This document shows, one piece after another, positions 7,121 to 15,080 of a stretch of 20,922 nt of DNA (positions within the stretch are counted from its first letter, which is position 1; every line of letters begins with the position of its first letter). Source of the stretch: JADJNW01 sp033761835 (lineage in GTDB: Bacteria; Bacteroidota; Bacteroidia; Chitinophagales; Saprospiraceae); contig JANRME010000259.1 in NCBI GenBank assembly GCA_033761835.1, forward strand, positions 1 through 20,922, given 5' to 3'. The notes under the pieces were generated by a model. The model made no database searches, was not told the DNA's origin, and saw nothing but the letters and a program-made list of their open reading frames with translations. A program made the translations under genes and the position numbers.

Positions 7121-7178
7121 TCGCAAAAAATTGCAAAATCTATCACATAAACAGGTGAGAAACTGCAAAAAGTTGCAA
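7110..7178. repeat. helically phased TTGCAA-like motifs
   Basis: TTGCAA occurs at 7110-7115, 7131-7136 and 7173-7178, with one-mismatch copies at 7121-7126 (TCGCAA) and 7163-7168 (CTGCAA). Start-to-start distances are 11, 10, 32 and 10 bases, close to whole turns of B-DNA. A-tracts follow most copies, which should bend the DNA. The array lies at and just upstream of the - strand -7 box at 7113-7120. Confidence 0.5.
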
Positions 7179-7260
7179 GAAATGCGTTTTTTAAAGGAAA
7201 TTTAACGCTTGCTCTTGGTAAGGTCTTTTATTTAGCCTTCCTGTTATATCAAGTTAACAT

Positions 7261-9198
7261 TCAGAATTTGACGACATCCTGGCGAATGGTTTTCAAGCGA
7301 TCTACATATTTATCAAGATATGATTTAATATCCTTATCGCTGCCCAACCAAGTTAAGGCTTCTCGATAGTGTTCAATGGCTTCGTCAATGGACTGGAGTA
7401 GCCATATTTTCAACATTTTTTCATCCGATTTGGCACGAATACTTCGCAAGTTATTGTTGATCAGTCGAGCCTGAATATCGCCCAAACAAGCATACGTATT
7501 GCCGCGAAGGGTATTCAGATTATCTCGAATCGCTTGGGCATTTTCGATAGAAGCATTTTGCTCAAGCAAAGCCAAGCCATTTTTACAGTAATCATTACAT
7601 TTGCGATAGTCGGTAAGCATTCTGCTCGCCATTGATTTATCAATTCGTTCCTGAAATTTCCATTCATCCGCATATTTTTGTTCCAATTGCGCCAGATAAA
7701 TATAACCTTTATCATTCAAAAGTGAAGCCATAGCGCCAGCATATTCTTTTTGTAAAGAGCCCGCCAATATTGAATTCGCGTCTATTTTTAAAATTTCTGC
7801 TATAATATTATTCATCATATTGTATTCATTTTCTGCTCTATCAAGTCCCGCCATATTTACTTCCAGCTCTTTTTTATTTAAATCTCGCCATTTACCATAA
7901 TAAAAAGCATCTGCTTGCCCCAAACAAAAGTAAAGGAGCGCCTCGTGCAACCTGGCTTTAATAAAAGTATTTTTATATGTTTCTTTATTGCGATTATTAT
8001 ATATTATTTTTGCGCTATTCAAATATTGCCGCGCTCGTTGCCCCTCCGCGTGAATAGATTCAATATCATTTATAGACATTTTATAAGCATTATCATAAAA
8101 TTTTCGAGCATAACCAATGGACCGCCAGGTGCAAAGTAGTCCATGTAAATAGGCGTATTCTGCCAGCAAAGCTTGCTCTGAGAGCAGTTCCTCTATATTT
8201 AATTTGAGTTTACTATCATTCACAAGCGCTAAATAACTCCAGCCTTTCTTTACATGATGCTCTCCCGCTATAATCATAGATATAATTTGAAAAGTATCCA
8301 AACTCCGTTTTGAGTCATCTAATCCATTCAAAATCAGTTCTTCCACACGCGCATAAGTTATTAAAGAAAGATTATAAAAATGCGTACCCAATCGCGCCAA
8401 AGCATATTTATTATCAGGATTATATTGCAAAATACGCTCGCTGGAAGCAATCATGCGCATCACCGAATCTTGCTGAAACCAACGCGCAATCGAATCTTGA
8501 TAATAAAATGTAAAATAAGCAGGCGTTATTACACGCCGATCCAGGGCATCCGCCGAAAGCGTGCGAAACTCTTGCTCTGTCAAGGGATTTGATAATAATT
8601 GCCAAATCGGATCATCCGGCAAATGCGAATGAATCATTTTGCTTGGGCTCACCAAAAAATAATCTTCATTAAAATCCTGAATAAAATGATTTGTCCAATA
8701 ATCGGCGTAGCCCGCGCCCCAGGTGGGATCGCTAAGATACCATTTCCCTTCTACCTGCACCGCGTTCCAGGCATGGCCGGCATCCGCTATTACATTATTA
8801 TCATTTTTCACAATGCCTGTAATAAACTCAGCCTTTAATCCTGCAGCATCGCATAAAGCTTTATATAAATTCGCAAAACCTTCACATACAGCACGGCGAT
8901 TTTTGAGCACGTTTTCTGCCTGCTGCTGCTTCCAATTCTCAGGCGTGCCCAGCCATCCATTTACTAAAATCGTATCATTATATGTAATATCATGCGTGAT
9001 CCAAACATAAATAGCGCGCGCTTTTTCAATATCATTTTTTGCAGTAGCCGTTAAATAAGTCGCCAATTTATTAATAGAAGTGGTTTCCTGAAAAGGAACA
9101 GTGCGTGCGCGTTGATCAATTTTATTATAATTCTGCGCAAGCAATGTAATATTACAAAGCAAAAACAGCAGAATGATGGGGTTAGGGTGTTGTTTCAT
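7261..9198 (-). CDS. exported transglutaminase-like protein with long helical C-terminal region
   Basis: A 645-residue protein with an N-terminal signal peptide (hydrophobic IILLFLLCNITLLA, cleavage likely after A21). Residues ~40-200 are a transglutaminase-like (papain-fold) domain. The triad is C105 in RRAVCEGFANLYKAL, H142 in DAGHAWNAVQVEGKWYL and D157 in SDPTWG, so it is likely active as a protease, amidase or cross-linking enzyme. The remaining ~430 residues are mostly helical, with paired-helix segments reminiscent of TPR-like repeats (YNPDNKYALARLGTHFYNLS and others), and may bind partners. Family members with this domain order are typically periplasmic; the substrate is unknown. It is a single gene, divergent from the AT-rich pair at 9343, with no recognised promoter box of its own. 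An imperfect palindrome sits right before its start. Confidence 0.88.
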   Translation of the reverse strand: MKQHPNPIILLFLLCNITLLAQNYNKIDQRARTVPFQETTSINKLATYLTATAKNDIEKARAIYVWITHDITYNDTILVNGWLGTPENWKQQQAENVLKNRRAVCEGFANLYKALCDAAGLKAEFITGIVKNDNNVIADAGHAWNAVQVEGKWYLSDPTWGAGYADYWTNHFIQDFNEDYFLVSPSKMIHSHLPDDPIWQLLSNPLTEQEFRTLSADALDRRVITPAYFTFYYQDSIARWFQQDSVMRMIASSERILQYNPDNKYALARLGTHFYNLSLITYARVEELILNGLDDSKRSLDTFQIISMIIAGEHHVKKGWSYLALVNDSKLKLNIEELLSEQALLAEYAYLHGLLCTWRSIGYARKFYDNAYKMSINDIESIHAEGQRARQYLNSAKIIYNNRNKETYKNTFIKARLHEALLYFCLGQADAFYYGKWRDLNKKELEVNMAGLDRAENEYNMMNNIIAEILKIDANSILAGSLQKEYAGAMASLLNDKGYIYLAQLEQKYADEWKFQERIDKSMASRMLTDYRKCNDYCKNGLALLEQNASIENAQAIRDNLNTLRGNTYACLGDIQARLINNNLRSIRAKSDEKMLKIWLLQSIDEAIEHYREALTWLGSDKDIKSYLDKYVDRLKTIRQDVVKF

Positions 9199-9201
9199 AA
9201 T

Positions 9202-9219
9202 ATCTGATTTGAATCGGAT
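9202..9219. promoter_or_regulatory. imperfect palindrome next to the transglutaminase gene start
   Basis: ATCTGATT-TG-AATCGGAT is an inverted repeat with one wobble mismatch. It starts three bases upstream of the ATG at 9198 (- strand). It could be an operator or a leader hairpin over the ribosome-binding region. A separate perfect 14-bp palindrome TTTTTAATTAAAAA lies at 9241-9254 in the same divergent spacer. Confidence 0.3.
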
Positions 9220-9280
9220 TTCTTTATAGCAAGTTCGGGGTTTTTAATTAAAAATTCAAGGGATTCACCCAAATGGGGGA

Positions 9281-9312
9281 TTGTATTGACACTACCCATC
9301 AGCGTATATTTG
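9281..9312 (+). promoter_or_regulatory. promoter of the AT-rich two-gene unit
   Basis: TATATTTG (9305-9312) matches TAnnTTTG perfectly. A TTG at 9281-9283 lies 21 bases upstream and another at 9286-9288 lies 16 bases upstream. The ATG of the first gene follows 30 bases after the box, a normal leader length for this phylum. Confidence 0.6.
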
Positions 9313-9342
9313 GCTTAACTTTTTATTAAAATATAGTAGCAT

Positions 9343-9666
9343 ATGGCAAAAGTAAATCTAAAATACAAACTTACTTTAGAGCCTACTATTACATCTTTGC
9401 ATCATCTTTTATTTGCCACAAAACCAATAGATTCTGTTAAGCACCGCAAAACAGACCACCTTTATGAAGGGGAAATAAGAGAGCTTTTTGTTACAGATAG
9501 AATTTATTTAAATCTACTTTTGGGTGGATTCAACGGTAAATGGGAATTAGAAGTATGGGTTATGAAGGAGGAACAAGGAGATTGGAAAAAGCTAAAAGAA
9601 TTTCCCATTAAAGGTGATCTTGAAAAGGGGAATCAAAGAAAAGGGGACTATCTAATAGCTTGGTAA
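9343..9666 (+). CDS. small unknown cytoplasmic protein, first gene of AT-rich pair
   Basis: A 107-residue protein without signal peptide, with alternating strand-like segments (VNLKYKLTLEP, RIYLNLLLGGF, WELEVWVMKEE) that suggest a small beta-rich fold. The C-terminus is rich in Lys, Asp and Gly. I do not recognise a family. It follows a well-matched promoter by 30 bases and ends only nine bases before the exported protein at 9676, so the two should be transcribed together. Base composition is visibly lower in G+C than in the surrounding genes. The coding call rests on the frame, the promoter and the tight spacing. Confidence 0.75.
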   Translation: MAKVNLKYKLTLEPTITSLHHLLFATKPIDSVKHRKTDHLYEGEIRELFVTDRIYLNLLLGGFNGKWELEVWVMKEEQGDWKKLKEFPIKGDLEKGNQRKGDYLIAW

Positions 9667-9675
9667 AAGAACAAT

Positions 9676-10983
9676 ATGAAAAAGATAACTTTCATAGTAA
9701 TATTACTATCAATACATGTCAAAGGCCTTGGGCAAATACTAAATCAAGATGCAAATGGAAAAAGTTCGATTATTTGGCAAGGAACTACTGTAGGTCTCGA
9801 TTTACCAGAAGGGTTAATAAAATTTAGTCATTATTCATCTTCAACTGATACTACTGGAATAATTTGGGGAATAGATGCTCAAGGAGCAAACAAATCTGGA
9901 GTTGCTGAATTATTCAATAAAGGTAAATTTACTCCAAATACTATTATCTCTGGATTAATTGGCCAACATAAAACTATCTATATAAAAGATGAAGGTTATA
10001 TGAGATTAGAAAATGAACTTGATAGTTTAGTAAATTATAGGAATATCTTAATTATGGAAGTTGACAGTATATATAAGAATTTTATATCAAGTATCATTAT
10101 AGGTTGTAATCCTACTTCTGTCTCTCAAGAAGTTATTATACTAAAAGAAAAACTTAAAAATATTGAATCACGAAAAGATTTATCGAATAAAATATTAGAA
10201 ACTTTTTTTTCTTCAGATATAAAATCATGTGATAAGGAAATATATGATCAAATCAAAGAGCTTTCAAATTTAGTCGATAATAATAGTAAAATTGCCGAGT
10301 TAGTAAAAATAGATAAAAGAATTGCTTTTTTAACTCCTGACCATTTAGAGAATACTAAAGTCCAAAATAATCGGACAATTTGGTATAGCAGAATTGGAGT
10401 AGAGACGCTAGAATTCAAATTTGATCACGGCAGTAGTAGCAACGTAGTAACTGAAAGATTTATGGATACTCTTCAGATTGCTGCTTTTCTAGAATTAGGT
10501 ATCACATATCAATTTAGAAAAAATTTTTTAGGAATCTCGCTTGGATTTCTAAGGACAAATAACTTTTCTTCTCTTACAAAAAATGAATATAATTTTACTC
10601 AAAGAGACTCTCTAATTACTGGAGGGGTATTTCAGAAAAGTGAAATAATAACTGCTTATTCCGGTATTTATAATAAATTTTGGCAAGCTCAAATTAATTT
10701 TGATTTTCTTCATTTTATTAAATTAGATGAAAATAATTATTACGCAATTGGGCCTTTTCTTAGAATTAACCTACCCTTTAATGAAAAAATAGCCAAAGCT
10801 CATACTGTTTTAGGTATAAATGCTTCATTAATAAATGGTAGATCTGGAAGCTTTTTAGGTGGATTGTACATTCAGACAGACGATCTTTGGGGTAATCAAG
10901 AAAATATATTTTCAAAAACCATTAGATTTGGATTGAATACAAGGTTTTCTTTAGGGAGAATTTTCCCCAAAGAAATTAATTGA
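9676..10983 (+). CDS. exported protein, probable outer-membrane or periplasmic, second gene of AT-rich pair
   Basis: A 435-residue protein with a signal peptide (KKITFIVILLSIHVKGLG, cleavage likely before Q20). After a strand-rich N-terminal part (QGTTVGLDLPEGLIKFSHY), residues ~105-220 are helical and coiled-coil-like (RLENELDSLVNYRNILIMEV; LKEKLKNIESRKDLSNKI). From ~residue 235 the sequence returns to alternating beta segments (IGVETLEFKFDHGSS, FLELGITYQFRKNFLGISLG, LGGLYIQTDDLWG, TIRFGLNTRFSLG), as in porin-like or outer-membrane beta proteins. No lipobox and no recognised family. The gene is strongly A+T-rich (for example 11 G/C in 10141-10200, against 31 in 4201-4260 of dnaE), a sign of separate origin. 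It is intact, with no broken frames. Confidence 0.8.
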   Translation: MKKITFIVILLSIHVKGLGQILNQDANGKSSIIWQGTTVGLDLPEGLIKFSHYSSSTDTTGIIWGIDAQGANKSGVAELFNKGKFTPNTIISGLIGQHKTIYIKDEGYMRLENELDSLVNYRNILIMEVDSIYKNFISSIIIGCNPTSVSQEVIILKEKLKNIESRKDLSNKILETFFSSDIKSCDKEIYDQIKELSNLVDNNSKIAELVKIDKRIAFLTPDHLENTKVQNNRTIWYSRIGVETLEFKFDHGSSSNVVTERFMDTLQIAAFLELGITYQFRKNFLGISLGFLRTNNFSSLTKNEYNFTQRDSLITGGVFQKSEIITAYSGIYNKFWQAQINFDFLHFIKLDENNYYAIGPFLRINLPFNEKIAKAHTVLGINASLINGRSGSFLGGLYIQTDDLWGNQENIFSKTIRFGLNTRFSLGRIFPKEIN

Positions 10984-11051
10984 TAATTGATCGAAAGATA
11001 TTCTTGATATAGAGGTGTATAATGAACAAAATAGCTTCGTATCTTCACCCC

Positions 11052-12488
11052 ATGAACAAAGCACCTTTATACCTCCTGCTCGCCTTTTTGGCTTTTTCGT
11101 GTAATAAAAGTGAAATAATTACATCGAACCCGGTCGTGCCATCGGAAGGGCAATTGCGCTATCAGGAACAGGAATTGATCGGTTTTATTCATTTCACGAT
11201 TAATACCTTCACCGATAAAGAATGGGGCTTCGGCGATGAAAGCCCGGCGCTGTTTAATCCTTCACAACTCGATGTGGAACAATGGGTTAGCGTTGCGAAA
11301 GAAGCCGGATTGAAGCAATTGATCCTCACCGCCAAGCATCACGATGGCTTCTGCCTATGGCCGAGTTCTTATACCGGGCATTCCATTAAAAAAAGTCCAT
11401 ATAAAAATGGGCAGGGCGATATTGTAAAGGAATTTACAGAGGCGTGTAAAAAGTATAATATTAAAGCTGGTTTATATTTGTCGCCGTGGGACAGGAACCA
11501 CGCGGCTTATGGAACACCGGAATATATTGCATATTATCGGAATCAATTAACGGAATTGCTCACTAATTATGGCCCTATTGCTGAATTTTGGGTGGACGGC
11601 GCGAACGGCGGCACGGGCTACTACGGCGGCGCGAATGAAGAGCGTGTTATCGACCGAAAGACTTACTACGACTGGGATTCGACCTTTCAACTGGCTAAAA
11701 AATTACAACCCGATATTCTCATTTTTTCTGATGCTGGGCCCGATATTCACTGGATTGGTAATGAAAAAGGCTTTGCCGGGGAGACATTTTGGTCGATGAT
11801 GGATTTGAATCGCGTTTACATTGGCACACCGGAGACCGATTATCTCAATAGCGGCGACCCAAATGGCACATCCTGGGTGGTCGGCGAATGCGATGTGTCG
11901 ATCCGGCCAGGCTGGTTTTATCATGCTTCACAGGATGATTCTGTAAAGACTGCGCAGCAATTAGTGGATATTTATTACAAATCGGTGGGTAGAAATGGTG
12001 TTTTATTATTAAATACTCCGCCAGATCAGCGTGGTTTATTTCATGAAATAGATGTAAAGAATCTGAAAGAATTTCGCTCCATTCTGGATGAAACATTTAG
12101 TACTAATTTAGCAGAAGGCGCGAAAGTCTTTGACAATACTGGCAAAGGTGCACATTTAATATTAGATAAAGATTTTTCTACTTTTTGGGCGACTAAACAA
12201 AATGACCGTAAAGCAGATATTATAATCGAACTAAATAAACCAACTAGTTTTGATCGTATTTTATTACAAGAACCAATTCGTTATGGGCAGCGCATTAGTA
12301 AATTTAATATTCAGGGCGAAGTAAATGGAAAATGGCAAGACATCATAAGCGGCACAACCATTGGTTATAAAAGATTATTGCGGATCGATCCGATAACCAT
12401 TTCTAAAATAAAAATTCAAATACTGGAAGCAAATAATACACCTGCACTTTCAAACTTTGGCTTGTACAAAGCGTCGGATAGAGAGTAA
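11052..12488 (+). CDS. alpha-L-fucosidase lipoprotein (GH29) with C-terminal discoidin-like domain
   Basis: Family GH29 enzymes remove terminal L-fucose from glycans with retention of configuration. An upstream in-frame ATG at 11022 exists, but the ATG at 11052 gives a proper lipoprotein signal (MNKAPLYLLLAFLAFSC, lipobox LAFS-C17), so I take the 478-residue form. The (beta/alpha)8 domain includes FIHFTINTF, the conserved LILTAKHHDGFCLWPS segment, AGLYLSPWDRN and EFWVDGANGG. The nucleophile aspartate is D182 there (codon 11595-11597). DIHWIGNEKG and the FWSMMDLN segment follow. Residues ~350-478 look like an F5/8 type C (discoidin) carbohydrate-binding domain (DFSTFWATKQND, ADIIIELNKPTSFDRILLQE). 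A membrane-anchored location in the periplasm or on the surface is expected. It precedes the isomerase-like lipoprotein by 54 bases. Confidence 0.93.
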   Translation: MNKAPLYLLLAFLAFSCNKSEIITSNPVVPSEGQLRYQEQELIGFIHFTINTFTDKEWGFGDESPALFNPSQLDVEQWVSVAKEAGLKQLILTAKHHDGFCLWPSSYTGHSIKKSPYKNGQGDIVKEFTEACKKYNIKAGLYLSPWDRNHAAYGTPEYIAYYRNQLTELLTNYGPIAEFWVDGANGGTGYYGGANEERVIDRKTYYDWDSTFQLAKKLQPDILIFSDAGPDIHWIGNEKGFAGETFWSMMDLNRVYIGTPETDYLNSGDPNGTSWVVGECDVSIRPGWFYHASQDDSVKTAQQLVDIYYKSVGRNGVLLLNTPPDQRGLFHEIDVKNLKEFRSILDETFSTNLAEGAKVFDNTGKGAHLILDKDFSTFWATKQNDRKADIIIELNKPTSFDRILLQEPIRYGQRISKFNIQGEVNGKWQDIISGTTIGYKRLLRIDPITISKIKIQILEANNTPALSNFGLYKASDRE

Positions 12489-12542
12489 ATATTTCGGCTT
12501 TTTCTTACTTTTAGGCATTCTCAAACAAATAATCTGGTAATT

Positions 12543-13421
12543 ATGAAAAAACAAACCTTATTTCTTGGCATAATATTATGCTTTCACCTAATATCTTGCA
12601 AGCAACAGCCCAAAGCAGAGACGGAAGAGTCCACGGCTAACGATACTTTCCGAAGCAAAGTTGGGCTTCAGTTATATAGTTTGCGTGATCAAGTGGCTGC
12701 AAATTTGGATAGCGCTTTGGCATTTGTACAAGCACAAGGCATCACAGATGTAGAGTTGGCGGGCACGGCCGGCCTTACGCCGGAAGCTTTCAAAGCGAAA
12801 TTGGATCAATATGGATTGAAGCCTTCGAGCGCGCATTATGGCATGTCGATATTCCGGGATAGCATTGATAAAATTATTGCGGAAGCAAAAATATTTGGCA
12901 TTCAATACGTCGGTACAGCATGGATTGATCATAAAGCTGATACAATTACATTCGCAGAAATTCAGGAAGCAGTAAAAGTTTTTAATGAGGCTGGTAAAAA
13001 GCTGAAAGAGAACGGATTACAATTCTTTTATCATGTGCATGGGTTTGAATTTTCACCCTATCAAGATGGCACTTATTTTGATTATTTATATAATAATACC
13101 GATCCTGAAAATGTAAAATTTGAAGAAGATGTATTCTGGGTGAAGCATGGCGGTCAAGACCCAATTGAGTTTCTGAAAAAATATGGCAGCCGCGTGGTAT
13201 TATTTCATATAAAAGATATGGATAAAACTGTGGTGACAGGGCAACGCGATGGCCAGGAAAATGTAAAAATGGATGTGCCCTGGGGCACGGGACAGATTGA
13301 TATCAAAGGCGTTTGCTTACTTGGTAAAGAAATGGGCATCGAGCATTTCTACTTAGAAGATGAATCGCCTACCGTTTTATCGCAAATTCCGCAGAGTTTA
13401 AAATTTGCGGAAGGATTTTAA
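12543..13421 (+). CDS. lipoprotein sugar isomerase/epimerase-like TIM barrel
   Basis: A 292-residue protein of the xylose-isomerase-like / AP-endonuclease-2 TIM-barrel superfamily. The lipoprotein signal peptide ends at LIS-C19. The mature domain starts KVGLQLYSLRDQV, typical of the family. Candidate metal-binding residues lie in YHVHGFEF, KFEEDVFWVKHGG, VLFHIKDMD and the C-terminal FYLEDES. The cytoplasmic relatives isomerise or epimerise sugars or inositols. Secreted lipoprotein versions are frequent in Bacteroidota and are often linked to GMC/small-subunit sugar dehydrogenases, which is notable as such a pair lies at 14398-16823. It probably shares transcription with the fucosidase. A strong terminator starts seven bases after its stop. 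Confidence 0.88.
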   Translation: MKKQTLFLGIILCFHLISCKQQPKAETEESTANDTFRSKVGLQLYSLRDQVAANLDSALAFVQAQGITDVELAGTAGLTPEAFKAKLDQYGLKPSSAHYGMSIFRDSIDKIIAEAKIFGIQYVGTAWIDHKADTITFAEIQEAVKVFNEAGKKLKENGLQFFYHVHGFEFSPYQDGTYFDYLYNNTDPENVKFEEDVFWVKHGGQDPIEFLKKYGSRVVLFHIKDMDKTVVTGQRDGQENVKMDVPWGTGQIDIKGVCLLGKEMGIEHFYLEDESPTVLSQIPQSLKFAEGF

Positions 13422-13427
13422 TAAATG

Positions 13428-13461
13428 AGCCGATGAGATTGATTGAATAATCTCATCGGCT
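13428..13461. terminator. bidirectional intrinsic terminator
   Basis: AGCCGATGAGATT (13428-13440) and AATCTCATCGGCT (13449-13461) form a perfect 13-bp stem with an 8-base loop, followed by TATATTATT. It sits between the + strand isomerase-like gene and the convergent - strand gene at 13554, and can serve both. Confidence 0.9.
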
Positions 13462-13553
13462 TATATTATTATAAAAGAAAAGTATGATAGAATAATCTCT
13501 AAAAATCAGAATCGTATTTTTTTTGAAAACACTTCAGAATGGTATAATAAGAA

Positions 13554-14234
13554 TTAATCTTTTATAATTTCTGCTAATGCTTGTTGGTACATGGCAAGAA
13601 TCATGTCTGGCTGAAGGGTCTCTCCGGTGCGAACTTTTATAAATGCATCTTCTTCGGTTTTCTGCTTTAATTTATCGAACTTTTTCAGCTTAACTTCATT
13701 TTGCCAAATTACTTTTTTATTTTGGTCATACGCTTTCACCTGCATATCAATCATCGGTTTGAGCCTGCTGTTACTGGAGCCGGCATCTACAGTGACATTG
13801 CGTCCATCCTCAATCGAAACCTGAATCTCCACATACAGATTTAATTTGTGCTGACCTGCTGCCTTCTTAAAAGTAGCAAAAGGAAAATCCTCTAACGATT
13901 CCTTTTCCATGCCGCCATTCATGCTGGTCGTTTTGTACTCCTTCCCTTTTTCTGTAGTCGTATAGACGAGTTGAACATTCGCTTTAAGTTTGTCCGATAA
14001 GGCTTGTGTAGTGATGCTCTTGATTGAATCGGTAACGTACTCGGGAATATTAAGTCCTTCGCTGTATCCAGAAAGTAATCCGCCGCCCTTTCGCTCTATT
14101 TCCAATTCATTCACCATTTGTTCATCAATGGTAAATAGAAAGTAATAAATTCCACCGTTTTTTTGCGCGTACGTAGTAAGAGAAAAAAGAATTAGAAGAA
14201 TTGTAACTTGGGAAAACAATTTTAATTGGCTCAT
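13554..14234 (-). CDS. exported protein of unknown function
   Basis: A 226-residue protein with a signal peptide (LFSQVTILLILFSLTTYA, cleavage likely after A23). The mature part contains a Gly-rich segment (ERKGGGLLSGYSEG, residues ~48-60) and SIKSITTQALSDKLKANVQL. Strand-rich stretches follow (HKLNLYVEIQVSIEDG; MIDMQVKAYDQNKKVIWQNEVKLK), and it ends in a helix (DMILAMYQQALAEI). No lipobox, metal motif or catalytic signature is visible. The layout recalls soluble periplasmic proteins that sense or assemble at the envelope, but I cannot name a family. It lies downstream of the GMC/small-subunit pair on the same strand, with a 163-base gap that suggests separate expression. Confidence 0.8.
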   Translation of the reverse strand: MSQLKLFSQVTILLILFSLTTYAQKNGGIYYFLFTIDEQMVNELEIERKGGGLLSGYSEGLNIPEYVTDSIKSITTQALSDKLKANVQLVYTTTEKGKEYKTTSMNGGMEKESLEDFPFATFKKAAGQHKLNLYVEIQVSIEDGRNVTVDAGSSNSRLKPMIDMQVKAYDQNKKVIWQNEVKLKKFDKLKQKTEEDAFIKVRTGETLQPDMILAMYQQALAEIIKD

Positions 14235-14397
14235 AACATTGGGGTTAATTAAAAATTATAAATATTGAGATCAAATTATTATATCCAAATGAACGACGGC
14301 CCGATAAAAGAAATTGTTAGAAATTAAAAATTAAGTTTCCTTAGCACAGCGCCCTATTCGAGAAATATCGTTGATAAGAAACCACATCAATTTTATA

Positions 14398-15051
14398 TTA
14401 TTCATTTCCCGTCAATCCATATTGTTCCAGCACATCCTTCGGCACGCCCTGCCACAAATTAGGTTTATTTCCCATATAACCCAAATCTTTAAAACCCGCC
14501 TCGGTTGTGTAAAATCCGGTCATTGTTAAATCGCGCATTTTATTAAAAAATGCTGCACCCTGTGTGAATTCTGGTTTTGCATCTTTTGGATAAGCAATAT
14601 CATCTATAATCTGAATCCGTTGATTCTGAGCACATTCCACAAATTTTTTATTGAAACGTTTCATTGCTTGATTGTCCAGCCACATCAAACCACCACGCAG
14701 CGGCGTCTGGTGGTTGGGCATATCCTTGGCAATAAATTCAATAAAAGCTGGGACTCCAACTTGCGAAGCACTTGGCGATGTGCCTTCCGCGGGTAAAATA
14801 ATATCGCATAAAACAGTAATAGTAGCCATTTCATGCTCATTGAAAAAAACTTCTGCCATTAATTTGGCGTCGCGCTCGGTCTCCTCAGGAGTGCGGCCCG
14901 GCGCGGTTTTCTGTTTTTTCTTCTTCTTTTTGCCGACTTCCGCCAGTTCATCTAGCGAAACAGGATTTGTATGCGCGTTCACGCCAGCGGTTGTAATGGC
15001 TACACCAACGGAGCTTAATGTAATATTTCTTAAAACGTCTCTGCGTTTCAT
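14398..15051 (-). CDS. Tat-exported small subunit of a GMC dehydrogenase (gluconate 2-dehydrogenase subunit 3 family)
   Basis: A 217-residue protein. The N-terminus MKRRDVLRNITLSS has the twin-arginine pattern and a weakly hydrophobic stretch to about A26, fitting a Tat signal. A lysine run (K41-K46, followed by QK) lies in the linker. The domain includes HEMATITVLCDIILPA and AGVPAFIEF-like segments (here VGVPAFIEFIAKDMP), LRGGLMWLDNQAMKRF, and the C-terminal FYTTEAGFKDLGYMGN and WQGVP, typical of gluconate 2-dehydrogenase subunit 3. This subunit accompanies FAD-dependent GMC dehydrogenases and is thought to carry the folded complex through the Tat system. The GMC gene ends 29 bases upstream on the same strand, so they form an operon. 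No cytochrome c subunit gene is present in the window. Confidence 0.9.
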   Translation of the reverse strand: MKRRDVLRNITLSSVGVAITTAGVNAHTNPVSLDELAEVGKKKKKKQKTAPGRTPEETERDAKLMAEVFFNEHEMATITVLCDIILPAEGTSPSASQVGVPAFIEFIAKDMPNHQTPLRGGLMWLDNQAMKRFNKKFVECAQNQRIQIIDDIAYPKDAKPEFTQGAAFFNKMRDLTMTGFYTTEAGFKDLGYMGNKPNLWQGVPKDVLEQYGLTGNE

Positions 15052-15080
15052 GATATAAATCTTACTGGATTATTAATTTT

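Noticed and set aside
11022..11051. Upstream ATG for the fucosidase at 11022
   Set aside because: The extra ten residues would bury the lipoprotein signal peptide, which starts correctly at the ATG at 11052.
13381..13409. 8-bp inverted repeat CGCAAATT / AATTTGCG at the end of the isomerase-like gene
   Set aside because: It is within the coding sequence and just before a much better terminator at 13428-13461.
14910..14935. A-rich lysine codon run as a possible -1 frameshift site
   Set aside because: The AAAAAAC heptamer is not in the X-XXY-YYZ phase relative to the reading frame, and the frame continues through a normal family C-terminus.
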